DNA from: Fidelibacterota bacterium
GTDB taxonomy: Bacteria > Fidelibacterota > UBA8477 > JABMPR01
Length of the DNA: 64,000 nucleotides
Assembly (NCBI GenBank): GCA_016844955.1
Contig: JAERTH010000085.1
Location: forward strand, 1-64,000
Direction of reading: 5' to 3'
The notes beneath the pieces are model-generated. The model did not search any database. It was not told where the DNA came from and saw nothing but the letters and a program-made list of their open reading frames with translations. This document shows positions 25,436 to 36,140 of the stretch, in pieces (the stretch's first letter is position 1; the number at the start of each line of letters is the position of its first letter). Position numbers and translations under genes: made by a program.

Positions 25436-28400
25436 CGGTTCTTAACCATTTTTCCTACGGGACCCAGTAATTCCTGGCCTTCGCTATTACCTCTTATGCG
25501 ATAAAAATACATGCCATTTGCAACAAATTTCTCATCTCTATCCCTCCCATTCCAGGGGACTTCATGATAGCCAATGGCACCCAGCGGAATACCTACACGC
25601 GCATTGAATGCATCGATGCTATGTAGTTTATACCCTGAGAGAGTGAAGATTTCGATGGCAATGTCATCCAGGGGTTGTGTGAGTTCATATATGATTAGAG
25701 TCTCACCTTCAAAAGGGTTGGGGAAATTGCCATAGTCAATAATCTCGGCATCACTGGAGACGACACTGGTCAAATCCACCCTTTCAGACCAATTCCCCAA
25801 AGCATCAGCCACCCGGTATGAGATTTGATGCTCGCCCTCACTAAGCTCCAGGACTGAGGAAACACTCAAAATCAGCCCTCCCTTCGTGGTGTCACCCAAC
25901 TGAATCTCTGTTGGACTTCCATCAACTAGAATTTCCACATGCCCATCGAACCAGGCAAAACCATTTTCATCTTCTGCGATGAGGTCAATCCTACTATTAT
26001 CCAACATGTAGTCGCCATCAAAAAATAGCTGTCCCTCGATCATCATCGAAACATCTGGACCGGTATAGTTCTGCCTAACACCAGTAGCAAAAATTCCAGT
26101 GGTGTTGAACTCGAATCCTTGTGCACTTGTTGTTGGTGCCTGCCATGATTGAAGTGATAGAGGCTTCACGAAAACTGAACGATCCGATGAAATCTGGATT
26201 GAAATTTCTGATGTATTAGTCTCAATTAAGTAAAGCGTTGAATCCTTGAAAAGCGTTACTCCAGGAAGGGTTGATAACTCGTTTGTATAAGGAGCAACAT
26301 GGATCCAAGTACTATCCGAGGCAGAAACTGTGAAGTTGTCATCTGACCAGAGCTTCAATGAATCTGAATTCACACCATCAAAACTGAGACCGATATCCGG
26401 CAAAATCTGAAAGAAGTCTGGCACCAAAAAGGTAGTAACTGAATTATCACCAGGTGTATTGTCTTGATTATTCAACAGTGAACTTTGAACAGTAACAGAA
26501 TCATCCCCAAAAAGTGAGGGGATAAAGAGGGTGCCGTCGCCCCCCATCAGATTGACAGATTTCGATATGGATTGGGTATAGTTTGAGGCAAAAGATTCAA
26601 GCTCCAATATGGCCAGAACCTGGGGTGTCCCCTCCAGGGAGTACTCCAAAATGAATCCACACATATTACCAGCTGCGCCGATGGTTATGTCATTGAGTGA
26701 TAAAGCTATAGCATCCGGTAGGTAAAGCCTAAAACTTGGAGACCGCTGGATATGTGTACCATTAGAAAATCCAGAGAATGAATAAGAAGTTGTACCGCTC
26801 CCAGCAAACATTTCAGAAGGTGGGGTGAAACTCCACCACTCACCCACTTTTTCCATCTGGTAAACACCCTGGTTACTTCCAGTATATGATATAATCATGC
26901 TGTCAATCGATACAGATTCAGAATGAAAACGAACCCTCAGCGGGATGCGCGTAGATTCAGACAGATCCGCAGCAGTTGGTGGAGTGTGTTCAAACCAATC
27001 CGAAGAAATTGAATAGGGAGCATAACCACTTAGTGCTGGTGATTCGAGGCCACGATCAAGCGTGAATATGGCTCGCCCCTCACCAATGGCTGAAATTTCG
27101 GGTTGACTAAAAATATATTGCCGAAGGTCACCGGTGTTATACTGATGAGGTTGAGTCCACCAGGGTTGACCGTCGGCATCAATTGGCAGAATCTTTATGT
27201 TTCCCTCAGGCTCTCCCCTATACCTCAGATCAATCTGATCTGCTGCACTATATATTGGAGATGCAGATTCTAATTCATTTGAAATTTCAGGAAGCACCAA
27301 TCTCGTCGTTGGATCTCCCAGATAATTATATTGAAACAGCATGGAGGGTTTTAAATAGTCGTAGCCACTGTTTGCCAGAAAATACTCCATCCGTGCTGTA
27401 TTAATGATCTCACCTACTGTAGCTCTCGTTTCAAGAAGTTGCCTGAGCATGGGTTGAATCATGAGAAAATCGTTAATAATCCAGCCAACACCTGATGAAC
27501 CAAACCAACCAATTGCTCCAGATGGTGATTCAGTAAGAACAACTTCACCCAACCCGCGAGTCTGTGCAAACGAAGCGGTAAAACAGGTCATACTGGTTAT
27601 AAATGCGGGCGGTACTTGTGGATCCAGATAATTTATGTCATCTCTTACAAAAAGTGAGCGATCTGCCCAGACTGCACCACCACCGTGTCCCAGAAAATTT
27701 ATCAGCAATTTTCCAGCATTCCACTGCGTGATTAGTGAATCAGTATCACCCCAAAAGATTTGCCCCTCTGAATCACGATCGATAAAAATTCTAGAAGGCA
27801 TGACTGTTTTTGGAATTGCATTCTTTAAAAGAGATTGTGTTTGAGTTTTGAATACTGGATCAAACCCTGCAATGGTTATTATTTCGTTCTGCCAGGCACC
27901 ATAATTTCCCCCATTTCCGTATCGAATCAGCTTATTCAATGAAATCTCTAAATCTTCAGGATCACTACATGGGATTCTACCGATTTTGAGGTCAGGCAAA
28001 TAATCTTCACCATTAATCAGCGAGTACCAATAATCTGCCTCAGCAGCACCCCACCCATATGTCTGCATATAAAATGTAGGCACATTTCGAATGTGAACAT
28101 CACGCTTGGCCTGTTGAGGATTGGCTATTGCATCCCCCAGAAATAACACAAATTCAGGATGAGAAGGCCATTGGTTATTGGCATATCTCAAGAATGATTT
28201 TATGGCCAGAGGAGAACTGATTCCAGAATTGAATTCATCATAAATATCAGCAATAGATACTGCAATGGGGTTCCACCCTTCCTCCTCCTTAAACTGAAGA
28301 TATTCTTCAAGACCATCCATAAAACCGGGCACGGCAATAATAATGAAGTCACCATCCTGCTCTCTGAGTGAAGCCACTGTATCGGCAACTATATCTAGAG

Positions 28401-30075
28401 GCTGCAACAAGCCCTCGGAACTGGCAACCCAGTAGTCAGGAGTAGCATCTGAACATTGATCCTGAAACACCAGACTGTAATCCGGATTTGTAGCATCCCA
28501 ATTTTCTCGAATGCTGTAACCGGTAATTCTAGATAACCCTTCTTTATATATAATCAGTTCAGGTGAGGAAAATCCCTTCACTTCAAATTCGAGATTTGTA
28601 GAAGGGTTTATGTCAGATTTTCTGAATCTGAGGGCATCGTTGTTGGCCTTGAGCAAATGCTCGTATCCAATCTCAATCCAATTAAGCACGACTTTATCAT
28701 AATTTCCTGGTTCTGTACTCACCGGGGCAAATATGGCCAATGTGTTATCGCCAGCTGTGGCAAGAATGTTATGGGATAAATTTAATGCTGATGGTGAACT
28801 GAGTTCGTACTCCTCCTGCTGAGTCCAGCTTCCATCACCGATTGAATTGTCATTAAGAAATGCATAAATGGTATGTCCAGATGTTTCTCCAGGGGTCTCA
28901 CTGTAGGTCAGGCCATGGAGACCGATAGTAATCTCAACATTCTCACTGGAACCACGAAAGGGATCTGGCAATGAGAATTGAACCTCTTTTGTAACCCCGG
29001 AATTTACAGACTCCCAGAAGTAATGATCACGGGTTATACTCGGTAGGTCTGTATCTACCTGGCCCAGTCTTTCAAAATCATTGTCCTCTTCTATATGTTG
29101 TATATCCCAGAAAGTGGTTGGCCTGACAGGGTTAGATTCATTCAGAGCGCCTGATTCATCTACAAATCGTAGACCATTGTCTCCACCCCAATCAACCCAA
29201 TAGACATTGATATCAGAAAATGGGTCAAAGTACTGAGATGAACCGCTGAAGAAATTCTGATGTCCAATAAAATCGAAATAATCACCCTCATCGAATTCGC
29301 CATCACCCCCATCGTGAATGTAAATGGGCTGTTCCTGCCCCTTATTCCTCAATTTGATGGACCGGCTTGAGATAAAGGATGCTGAGAATCCATCCTCCTG
29401 CGCCAGAGAATCGTAATAAATCCGATAGATACCATCCTGCAAGAGGCTGATTTTGAAAATCCCTTCGCCATATCCAGAATTATTCGATAACGCTTGAAAC
29501 GGGGTGGAATGTCGAATTTTGTTTAAGTAAATATTATTGGTTCCAGTCATTAAATCTGAAGCAAGATCGGTTGTGATGAATACTTGAATTTGATCTGGGA
29601 TCTCCCAACTCTGGGACAATTCGTTAAAAATAGCGCCGTGGACGTTGACAGCCCATAATTGGTAATCCGGCGTGTCGTCAATGAGTTTTAGATTCACCAT
29701 TTGAGTAGAGTGAATGCCTTGAGTGGATATAGATTTATCAACTCCCTTAGCCATTTCCTGAACGGGGATAAATTGAACTGGATGTGAAATATACTCAGGG
29801 TTTATAACTCTGGTCTCAATTCCTGGTGGACCATTTTTGGTGTAGATCAATTTTGAGAGCACAGGGATGCTCAAACCAGATTCTGAAATCGTATTGTTCC
29901 AGTCAGGAAACTCCATCCCTGAGTCAGTAAATTTAATCCCATCATCCTGAGGCGTATTTAGTTGCCATTCAATTTGATTTGAGTGATGAGATACCACACT
30001 TTGAACAGGCGTGTTGCCTGAGACCGCAGACAGAATTGACCCAAACACCAGGGTCAGCAACAGCATTACTCGCAT
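25432..30075 (-). CDS. porU: PorU-like C25 cysteine protease with type IX C-terminal domain
   Basis: 1547 aa starting MRVMLLLTLVFGSILSAVSG, a signal peptide, from ATG 30073-30075 one base after the cdaA stop; a longer start would overlap cdaA. A gingipain-like (family C25) domain lies in the middle: the catalytic His is in NFLGHGGGAVWAD (about residue 795) and Cys in MTCFTASFA (about 830). The last ~90 residues are a type IX sorting domain (YGNFPNPFEGET, then NGMYFYRIRG and GKMVKNR). PorU is the sortase that removes such domains from cargo on the cell surface; this one carries its own, as known PorU proteins can. A secreted C25 protease is the alternative. Confidence 0.85.
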   Translation of the reverse strand: MRVMLLLTLVFGSILSAVSGNTPVQSVVSHHSNQIEWQLNTPQDDGIKFTDSGMEFPDWNNTISESGLSIPVLSKLIYTKNGPPGIETRVINPEYISHPVQFIPVQEMAKGVDKSISTQGIHSTQMVNLKLIDDTPDYQLWAVNVHGAIFNELSQSWEIPDQIQVFITTDLASDLMTGTNNIYLNKIRHSTPFQALSNNSGYGEGIFKISLLQDGIYRIYYDSLAQEDGFSASFISSRSIKLRNKGQEQPIYIHDGGDGEFDEGDYFDFIGHQNFFSGSSQYFDPFSDINVYWVDWGGDNGLRFVDESGALNESNPVRPTTFWDIQHIEEDNDFERLGQVDTDLPSITRDHYFWESVNSGVTKEVQFSLPDPFRGSSENVEITIGLHGLTYSETPGETSGHTIYAFLNDNSIGDGSWTQQEEYELSSPSALNLSHNILATAGDNTLAIFAPVSTEPGNYDKVVLNWIEIGYEHLLKANNDALRFRKSDINPSTNLEFEVKGFSSPELIIYKEGLSRITGYSIRENWDATNPDYSLVFQDQCSDATPDYWVASSEGLLQPLDIVADTVASLREQDGDFIIIAVPGFMDGLEEYLQFKEEEGWNPIAVSIADIYDEFNSGISSPLAIKSFLRYANNQWPSHPEFVLFLGDAIANPQQAKRDVHIRNVPTFYMQTYGWGAAEADYWYSLINGEDYLPDLKIGRIPCSDPEDLEISLNKLIRYGNGGNYGAWQNEIITIAGFDPVFKTQTQSLLKNAIPKTVMPSRIFIDRDSEGQIFWGDTDSLITQWNAGKLLINFLGHGGGAVWADRSLFVRDDINYLDPQVPPAFITSMTCFTASFAQTRGLGEVVLTESPSGAIGWFGSSGVGWIINDFLMIQPMLRQLLETRATVGEIINTARMEYFLANSGYDYLKPSMLFQYNYLGDPTTRLVLPEISNELESASPIYSAADQIDLRYRGEPEGNIKILPIDADGQPWWTQPHQYNTGDLRQYIFSQPEISAIGEGRAIFTLDRGLESPALSGYAPYSISSDWFEHTPPTAADLSESTRIPLRVRFHSESVSIDSMIISYTGSNQGVYQMEKVGEWWSFTPPSEMFAGSGTTSYSFSGFSNGTHIQRSPSFRLYLPDAIALSLNDITIGAAGNMCGFILEYSLEGTPQVLAILELESFASNYTQSISKSVNLMGGDGTLFIPSLFGDDSVTVQSSLLNNQDNTPGDNSVTTFLVPDFFQILPDIGLSFDGVNSDSLKLWSDDNFTVSASDSTWIHVAPYTNELSTLPGVTLFKDSTLYLIETNTSEISIQISSDRSVFVKPLSLQSWQAPTTSAQGFEFNTTGIFATGVRQNYTGPDVSMMIEGQLFFDGDYMLDNSRIDLIAEDENGFAWFDGHVEILVDGSPTEIQLGDTTKGGLILSVSSVLELSEGEHQISYRVADALGNWSERVDLTSVVSSDAEIIDYGNFPNPFEGETLIIYELTQPLDDIAIEIFTLSGYKLHSIDAFNARVGIPLGAIGYHEVPWNGRDRDEKFVANGMYFYRIRGNSEGQELLGPVGKMVKNR

Positions 30076-30076
30076 A

Positions 30077-30913
30077 CTAGATGATAAGTGTGTTAAGAAC
30101 TTTACGCAGCTGAATCTCATCAAGACCGCGTTTCATGATTCCATTATGGACATGTGAGAGTGTCCCAGTTTCTTCTGAGACTACCAGGATATGGGCATCC
30201 GTTTCTTCCGAAAGACCCAGGGCAGCGAGATGTCTTGTTCCCAGCTTCATTCTGGCCCCCTGAGGCTCTTCCGATAGGGGCAGAATACACTTGGCTGCTT
30301 CAATGACTTCATGGCTGATAATGATCGCACCATCATGCAGTGGTGAAGATGGGTTGAAAATAGAGACCAATAATTCGGCTGAGACACGTGCATTGATTGA
30401 GGCAGATTTCTCTTTAATATGTTTTAAGCCGACTTCGCCTTCCATCACAATTAACATACCCCACTTGCGATCCTGGCAGGTGAGCACAGCATTAACAATT
30501 TCACTGACCATTGCCAGATTCTTTACTCGGAATAAAGTTCTGACAAAGGGGTTTTGTCCTAAATAGATAAGCACACGTCTTAACTCAGGCTGAAATAAAA
30601 TTACAGCAGCAATAACCCAGACAGTGGAAAGGTTCGAAAGAAACCAGGACATACCATGTAATTCTGCCCAGCGAACAATCACTGAGAGTAGGGTCAATAT
30701 CAATATACCGGACAATAACTGAGCTGCTCTTGTACCTTTAAAAATTTTGTAGAGCGAGTACAAGACGAATGCAACAGCCATGATATCCACCAGGTCGTAT
30801 ACACGAAAAGATATGAATGCGATGGAGAATAATTCAAAACGCCAAAAATTTATTGCTATGGCACCAACCAGTAGCCCAATGAGGATGTACAGAATGTTCT
30901 TTTTATCAGACAT
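30077..30913 (-). CDS. cdaA: CdaA-type diadenylate cyclase
   Basis: 278 aa. Three N-terminal TM helices (about 8-22, 35-58 and 66-82) and a DAC domain from about 110. The DGA motif is at 194-196. The second motif, normally RHR, reads RHL here (LGTRHLAALGLSE, 226-237). The enzyme makes c-di-AMP from two ATP, a regulator of turgor, potassium and cell wall state. It lies 9 bp after folP and 1 bp before the PorU-like gene. In Firmicutes cdaA sits beside glmM and ybbR; neither is here. Confidence 0.9.
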   Translation of the reverse strand: MSDKKNILYILIGLLVGAIAINFWRFELFSIAFISFRVYDLVDIMAVAFVLYSLYKIFKGTRAAQLLSGILILTLLSVIVRWAELHGMSWFLSNLSTVWVIAAVILFQPELRRVLIYLGQNPFVRTLFRVKNLAMVSEIVNAVLTCQDRKWGMLIVMEGEVGLKHIKEKSASINARVSAELLVSIFNPSSPLHDGAIIISHEVIEAAKCILPLSEEPQGARMKLGTRHLAALGLSEETDAHILVVSEETGTLSHVHNGIMKRGLDEIQLRKVLNTLII

Positions 30914-30922
30914 TAGCGCAAT

Positions 30923-31795
30923 TTAAACCGAATGCTTTTGAATGGCAGTGAAGATATCAAGAAGTTGTAGAGTTTCTGCAACGTCATGTACACGGAAAAT
31001 GTAGACATCTTGAATGTAGGAGGCAATTACCGCGGCCAGTGAACCGCCGATGCGACGGTCTGGATCAGAAGCATCAAGCATCCCGATGAAAGACTTGCGT
31101 GATGCACCCAGCAGCAGGGGCCTGTTACAGGTATGCAGATGGCCAATATTCGCTAATATATTAAGATTATCTTCAAGCCGTTTCCCAAACCCAATTCCTG
31201 GGTCAAGGACAATTCGCGATCCAGGTATGCCTGCAGATTTGGCGGCTTCAAGTCTTTCCATAAAAAATTGCTGGATTTCACTTATAACGTGATTGTATTC
31301 AGGATATTCCTGCATGGTGGCTGGAATACCCTGCATATGCATCATCACATATCCAACTTGACTTTGAGCAATAAACGGTAACATCCGCTCATCATGTTTA
31401 CCAGCCGAAATATCGTTCACAATCTGCGCACCCGCTTTTACAGCAGCCTGGGCTACTTCAAATTTTTGCGTATCAATTGAAATGATGGAATCAGTTTGTG
31501 CAGCCAGAGACTCGATTATCGGTACTACTCGAGACATCTCTTCCAGGAACGGCACAGGTTTAGCTCCCGGACGGGTAGACTCACCACCGATATCGATGAT
31601 ATCTGCACCATGGTCAATTAGTGACAGTCCTTTCTCAACCGCATCCTGGCTTGTAAAATACTTACCACCATCACTAAAAGAATCAGGAGTAACATTTAGA
31701 ATGCCCATGATGAGGGGCTTACTAAAATGGTACTCCTTATTTTTAATTGACCACAAAGGAACTTCTCTCTTTGATACTGATATATGCTCAGTCAT
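30923..31795 (-). CDS. folP: Dihydropteroate synthase
   Basis: 290 aa TIM-barrel enzyme that joins p-aminobenzoate to dihydropterin diphosphate in folate synthesis, the target of sulfonamides. Signatures: MGILNVTPDSFSDGG near residue 30, DIGGESTRPGA (pterin-binding loop 2), and near the C terminus GASRKSFIG. Length and motif order are normal. Lies 22 bp after ftsH and 9 bp before cdaA. Confidence 0.96.
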   Translation of the reverse strand: MTEHISVSKREVPLWSIKNKEYHFSKPLIMGILNVTPDSFSDGGKYFTSQDAVEKGLSLIDHGADIIDIGGESTRPGAKPVPFLEEMSRVVPIIESLAAQTDSIISIDTQKFEVAQAAVKAGAQIVNDISAGKHDERMLPFIAQSQVGYVMMHMQGIPATMQEYPEYNHVISEIQQFFMERLEAAKSAGIPGSRIVLDPGIGFGKRLEDNLNILANIGHLHTCNRPLLLGASRKSFIGMLDASDPDRRIGGSLAAVIASYIQDVYIFRVHDVAETLQLLDIFTAIQKHSV

Positions 31796-31817
31796 AAAAG
31801 GAAGCGCTCTGTAATTT

Positions 31818-34175
31818 TTATTCTTTTATTCCATCCTGGGCAGGCTTGTCGGTTTCAGGTGATTCAGATGAATCAGTCGGTTTGGTTGATTTGGGTGCCC
31901 TCGGTTTTCTAGGTGCCCTTGGTTTACGAGCCGGTTTAGCTTCTTCAATCGGTTCTTCAACAACCTTTTCTTTTACGACTTCCTTGGCCTGTTTTTCAGC
32001 AGGTTTGTCCTCACCCTTGGGCTTTGGATTTCTAGATCTCTGATCCTCGGGACGTCTTCTCTGATTGCCTGAACGCTGTCTTCCACGTTGAGGCTTTGAA
32101 TCCTTTGAGTCATTAGATTCAGTTTTTATCCCCAGTAATCGATCCAGCTGTCTTCCATCTATGCTTTCCTTCTCAAGAAGAAGGTTAGATATGGATTCAA
32201 GCTTATCTCTATTTTTTGTGATAATATCTTTGGCCTTTTTGTATGCCGTGTCAATTATCTTACGTACTTCAGCATCTATCTTCTTGGCCATATCCTCACT
32301 GAAATCACGGTGCATACCCAAATCTCTGCCGATAAAGATTTCCTCTTTTTTCTGGCCATAGGTCATGGGACCCATTTTGTCACTCATGCCCCATTCAGTG
32401 ACCATCTTACGTGCCATGGCTGTGGCACGTTCTATATCATTGCCTGCGCCAGTTGTCATTTGATCAAGCACGACTTCCTCAGCCACACGACCACCCATAA
32501 GAATGGCTAGCATGCCCTCCATATAGTCTCGAGAGTAGTTGTAACGATCATCAACCGGTAATTGTGCAGTTAAGCCAAGTGCTCGGCCCCGAGGTATGAT
32601 TGTGACTTTGTGGACAGGATCTGTGCCAGTTGTCATGCGAGCAACGAGGGCATGACCAGCTTCGTGAACGGCAGTGGTTCGTTTCTCTTTTTCGTTGATG
32701 ACCATACTGCGTCGTTCGGTACCCATCATTACCTTGTCTTTGGCATTCTCAATATCGATCATGGCTACATTCTGTTTTTTATGCTTGGCAGCCAACAGAG
32801 CAGCTTCATTAATGAGGTTTGCTAGATCCGCACCGGACATACCTGGTGTTCCCTTGGCGATGATATCCAAACGTACATTTTTAGCCAATGGGATGTTCTT
32901 CGCGTGTACCTTGAGAATAGCTTCTCGTCCACGCACATCAGGATTGTCTACTGTAATGCGTCGATCAAAACGACCGGGACGCAATAAGGCTGAGTCTAAT
33001 ACATCAGGACGATTTGTAGCCGCAAGAAGTATTATATTGTCAGTGGTCTCAAAGCCATCCATTTCAACCAGAAGTGCATTCAGGGTTTGCTCACGTTCAT
33101 CGTGACCACCACCGAGACCAGCACCTCTCTGGCGACCTACTGCATCAAGCTCATCAATGAAAATGATACATGGTGCATTTTTCTTGCTCTGTTCGAATAG
33201 ATCACGAACTCTGCTGGCTCCCACACCTACAAACATCTCTACGAAATCCGCGCCACTCAAGCTATAGAACGGTACAGAGGCCTCACCTGCTACTGCTTTT
33301 GCCAGAAGTGTTTTACCTGTTCCAGGAGGGCCAACTAACAGTGCACCCTTGGGAATCTTTCCACCCAATTTCTGAAAACGATTGGGGTGTTTCAAGTACT
33401 GAACAATTTCGCGAAGCTCGTCTTTTGCCTCTTCACAGCCCGCAACATCTTTGAACGTAGTTTGGGGCTTTTCATTATCAATGACCTTGGCTCTACTTTT
33501 ACCAAAGGAGAATATGCCCTTGGTCCCACCACCAGATTGCATACGGCGCATGAGGAAGAACCAGAAAAAGATGATCAAGAACCAGGGTAGTATCTGGAAT
33601 AAATAATCCAACCAATCACGGGTTTCATCCTGAAACTCATATTCAATCCCCATTTCATCCCAGACAGCAGTTACTTCACTATCAATGGTGGGTGATAATA
33701 CGACCCAAAATTTGGTGTATTCTGTTACTACTCCATTTATTTCAGTGGTTTCTGGAATCTTTAAGACACCATGGAACTGATTTTTGATCAGGACAGCTGA
33801 TTCAATTTTACCATCCAGCAGCAATTCACGATACTCAGTATAAACCAGCTTTTTAATTGGCTCAGAATCAGTGTTTAAAATCTGAGCAAAGAAGAATACT
33901 GAAACCAGTATTGCTACCCAGAGTAGCGTAGTTTTCAGTCCTTTTTGCCAGTTTTCATTGCCCTCAGCAGGACGAGTAATTTTGATGTTCGTGGATTTTT
34001 TTACCGGCGCCGGCTCTGAACGCTTCGGTCTGTTATCATGTCTTACATTTTTGTTGTATGGTTTTCTGGGCGGTCTGCGGCGTTGATTGGATTTATTCTC
34101 ATTTCGTCTGGGACCTCTATCCTGGTTGCGCGGCGACCTATCCGTATTACGTGTAGGTTTCTTATCTGTACTCAT
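31818..34175 (-). CDS. ftsH: FtsH membrane-bound AAA+ metalloprotease
   Basis: 785 aa, longer than the usual 610-690. An N-terminal basic, Arg/Asn/Pro-rich tail of ~75 residues precedes the first TM helix (82-100); the second TM is at about 193-209. AAA domain: Walker A GPPGTGKT (282-289), Walker B in [16 protein letters not shown]. Zinc protease motif HEAGH near residue 510. The C-terminal ~110 residues are a low-complexity Lys/Pro/Arg/Glu-rich tail. It degrades membrane and short-lived proteins. AAAGGA precedes the ATG. Both tails are unusual additions and probably disordered. Confidence 0.96.
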   Translation of the reverse strand: MSTDKKPTRNTDRSPRNQDRGPRRNENKSNQRRRPPRKPYNKNVRHDNRPKRSEPAPVKKSTNIKITRPAEGNENWQKGLKTTLLWVAILVSVFFFAQILNTDSEPIKKLVYTEYRELLLDGKIESAVLIKNQFHGVLKIPETTEINGVVTEYTKFWVVLSPTIDSEVTAVWDEMGIEYEFQDETRDWLDYLFQILPWFLIIFFWFFLMRRMQSGGGTKGIFSFGKSRAKVIDNEKPQTTFKDVAGCEEAKDELREIVQYLKHPNRFQKLGGKIPKGALLVGPPGTGKTLLAKAVAGEASVPFYSLSGADFVEMFVGVGASRVRDLFEQSKKNAPCIIFIDELDAVGRQRGAGLGGGHDEREQTLNALLVEMDGFETTDNIILLAATNRPDVLDSALLRPGRFDRRITVDNPDVRGREAILKVHAKNIPLAKNVRLDIIAKGTPGMSGADLANLINEAALLAAKHKKQNVAMIDIENAKDKVMMGTERRSMVINEKEKRTTAVHEAGHALVARMTTGTDPVHKVTIIPRGRALGLTAQLPVDDRYNYSRDYMEGMLAILMGGRVAEEVVLDQMTTGAGNDIERATAMARKMVTEWGMSDKMGPMTYGQKKEEIFIGRDLGMHRDFSEDMAKKIDAEVRKIIDTAYKKAKDIITKNRDKLESISNLLLEKESIDGRQLDRLLGIKTESNDSKDSKPQRGRQRSGNQRRRPEDQRSRNPKPKGEDKPAEKQAKEVVKEKVVEEPIEEAKPARKPRAPRKPRAPKSTKPTDSSESPETDKPAQDGIKE

Positions 34176-34185
34176 TTATATCCTT

Positions 34186-34755
34186 TTACAAATTCATATT
34201 TTCTGGAAAAGCCCATATGGATGGGAGATTCCTAAATTTTTGATCCAGATCCAATCCATATCCGACCAGGAATCGATCTGCGACCTCAAAACCAACGTAC
34301 TCAGCGTCAAATTTCAGCTTGAGACATTCAGGTTTTAACAACAATGATGCAAAGGTGACTGAACTTGGTTGATTTTCCAAAATGCGATGCTTTAGAAAGC
34401 GGGCTGTAAGACCACTATCAATTATATCTTCTACGATAATTACATCTCTATCCGTAATTATGCAGCTGATATCCTTCAGCAAGCGAACGGTTCCTGAAGA
34501 TTGCGTGCCTGAATGATAGGAAGAAACTTTTATAAAATCAAATTCACAATCGATGCTAAGTTTCTTTGCCAGATCAGAGAGAAAAAATACTGAGCCATTC
34601 AATACACCAATAAGAATTGGAACCCGGCCCGCATAATCTTCTGATATTTGCTTGGCCAGTTCATCAACTCTTGCGGCAATAACCTCTTCAGAATAAATCT
34701 CCTCCAGTATCTGACCGGTATATTTCCCAAAATTTTCAACAACACGTGTTCTCAT
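34186..34755 (-). CDS. hpt: Hypoxanthine phosphoribosyltransferase
   Basis: 189 aa purine salvage enzyme that makes IMP or GMP from hypoxanthine or guanine and PRPP. The PRPP-binding motif VEDIIDSGLTA is at 108-118, with PILIGVLNGSVFFLSDL in the N-terminal half and VGYGLDLDQKFRNLP at the end, as in Hpt. Overlaps the tilS stop by 4 bp and lies 10 bp before ftsH; tilS-hpt-ftsH is a widely conserved gene order in bacteria. Confidence 0.95.
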   Translation of the reverse strand: MRTRVVENFGKYTGQILEEIYSEEVIAARVDELAKQISEDYAGRVPILIGVLNGSVFFLSDLAKKLSIDCEFDFIKVSSYHSGTQSSGTVRLLKDISCIITDRDVIIVEDIIDSGLTARFLKHRILENQPSSVTFASLLLKPECLKLKFDAEYVGFEVADRFLVGYGLDLDQKFRNLPSIWAFPENMNL

Positions 34756-36137
34756 TCAATCGTTCCTTCTTGGAATTGAACTCTAATGCAGTGCCTATGT
34801 TCATTTTCTTCGTTTAATGATAGATCTTTGATCATCCCCCGATGCGCTGTGCGAATGCCAGGCACCCAGATAATCTCATCTTCATATTCCATAACCGGGA
34901 AGTATTCCTTCAGGTGGGGAGCAACGCGGGCTGACTGCAATATCTGATTCACAGATGCACTTTTGCCAGATTCGTCGATCGTCATCTTGTCTCCCCTCTT
35001 TTTGGGTCTAATTCTATAACTATCAGGATGGTGTTGATACCAGAAAAAACTGGGATCACTAAGGTTTCTACCAATGATAGATGCACAGAATTCAAAGCGG
35101 AAAAAAGGGAAAAACACTTCCCTGGCGGCAGTCATCAGACAGTCAATCCAAATCAAAGAAGATTTTTTCATGAAAATCAGGTGACTCCGATCACGTACAA
35201 CATTTATTGATCCGGGGAGTTGTATTTCTTTGCCAATAGCGTCATCACCCAGCAAGGATTTCAGTGCCTGGAAATGAGTAGATGATAATCCCTGGGGCTT
35301 TAAAGAAATTGATTGATAAGCTCTGTCAAAAATCACCTTTTGAATCGGCGAAAAATAGTCGGAGAGCTTTCCCATTCCTAATGCTATTTTATTGTGCATA
35401 TCATGTCTAAACTCTTTTATATCAACATCTTCTATCAGGTCTTCCAGCATTTCATTTAATGTTGAACTTCCTAGAACAATCCTCCTAATCGTGGCTTCGA
35501 AGTCACCCCTATTCTCCAGAGACAGTTTTGGGATAATATGTGCTCTGATTTTATTCCGGAGAAAATTGATATCGCTATTGGATTCATCTACCTGGAATTC
35601 AATACTATTTTCTGAGGCAAAGGACAGAATATCCTCACGAGAATATTTGAGTAGAGGTCGTATAAATCCTGCACCAAAATCAAAAGTTCCAGCCAGGCCA
35701 CGGATACCAGATCCGTGATATAGATTCATGAGTACGGTCTCAAGCTGGTCATCCAAATGCTGGCCTGTAGCAATGAAGTCAAAACCTAAGTTATGTTTTA
35801 ACTCCATAAATGTGGTTCGTCGTCTGCGACTACCTGCCTCTTCTATGCTCAAAACATGCTCTTTGGCATATTGGGCAATATCTTCAGATACGATATGAAC
35901 TCCATGCCCAAGGTCTTCACCAATTTTTTTAACGAAGTGCATATCCGAGTCACTTCGTTCACCTCGCAAGCCATGGTTGAAATGAACGACTGCGAGCTGA
36001 ACATCTGGAATTTTTGATAGCAAGTGGAGGAGCACTACAGAATCCGGCCCGCCTGAGCAGGCGACCAAAACCTTCAGGTCCCTATGAGACCAAGGAGATG
36101 ACTTAAAGTGCTTGTTAAATACTTCCTGAGTTAGCAT
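34752..36137 (-). CDS. tilS: tRNA(Ile)-lysidine synthetase
   Basis: 461 aa. The N-terminal PP-loop ATPase domain carries SGGPDS at 28-33, HFNHGLRG and ATGQHLDDQLET. The C-terminal part (YRIRPKKRGDKM, then KEYFPVMEYEDEIIWVPGIR) is the TilS substrate-binding domain. It modifies C34 of tRNA-Ile(CAU) to lysidine, so AUA is read as Ile. That matters for the proposed AUA start in thpR, since AUA is an ordinary Ile codon here. First gene of the long unit running to lolD. Confidence 0.95.
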   Translation of the reverse strand: MLTQEVFNKHFKSSPWSHRDLKVLVACSGGPDSVVLLHLLSKIPDVQLAVVHFNHGLRGERSDSDMHFVKKIGEDLGHGVHIVSEDIAQYAKEHVLSIEEAGSRRRRTTFMELKHNLGFDFIATGQHLDDQLETVLMNLYHGSGIRGLAGTFDFGAGFIRPLLKYSREDILSFASENSIEFQVDESNSDINFLRNKIRAHIIPKLSLENRGDFEATIRRIVLGSSTLNEMLEDLIEDVDIKEFRHDMHNKIALGMGKLSDYFSPIQKVIFDRAYQSISLKPQGLSSTHFQALKSLLGDDAIGKEIQLPGSINVVRDRSHLIFMKKSSLIWIDCLMTAAREVFFPFFRFEFCASIIGRNLSDPSFFWYQHHPDSYRIRPKKRGDKMTIDESGKSASVNQILQSARVAPHLKEYFPVMEYEDEIIWVPGIRTAHRGMIKDLSLNEENEHRHCIRVQFQEGTIE

Positions 36138-36140
36138 AAA

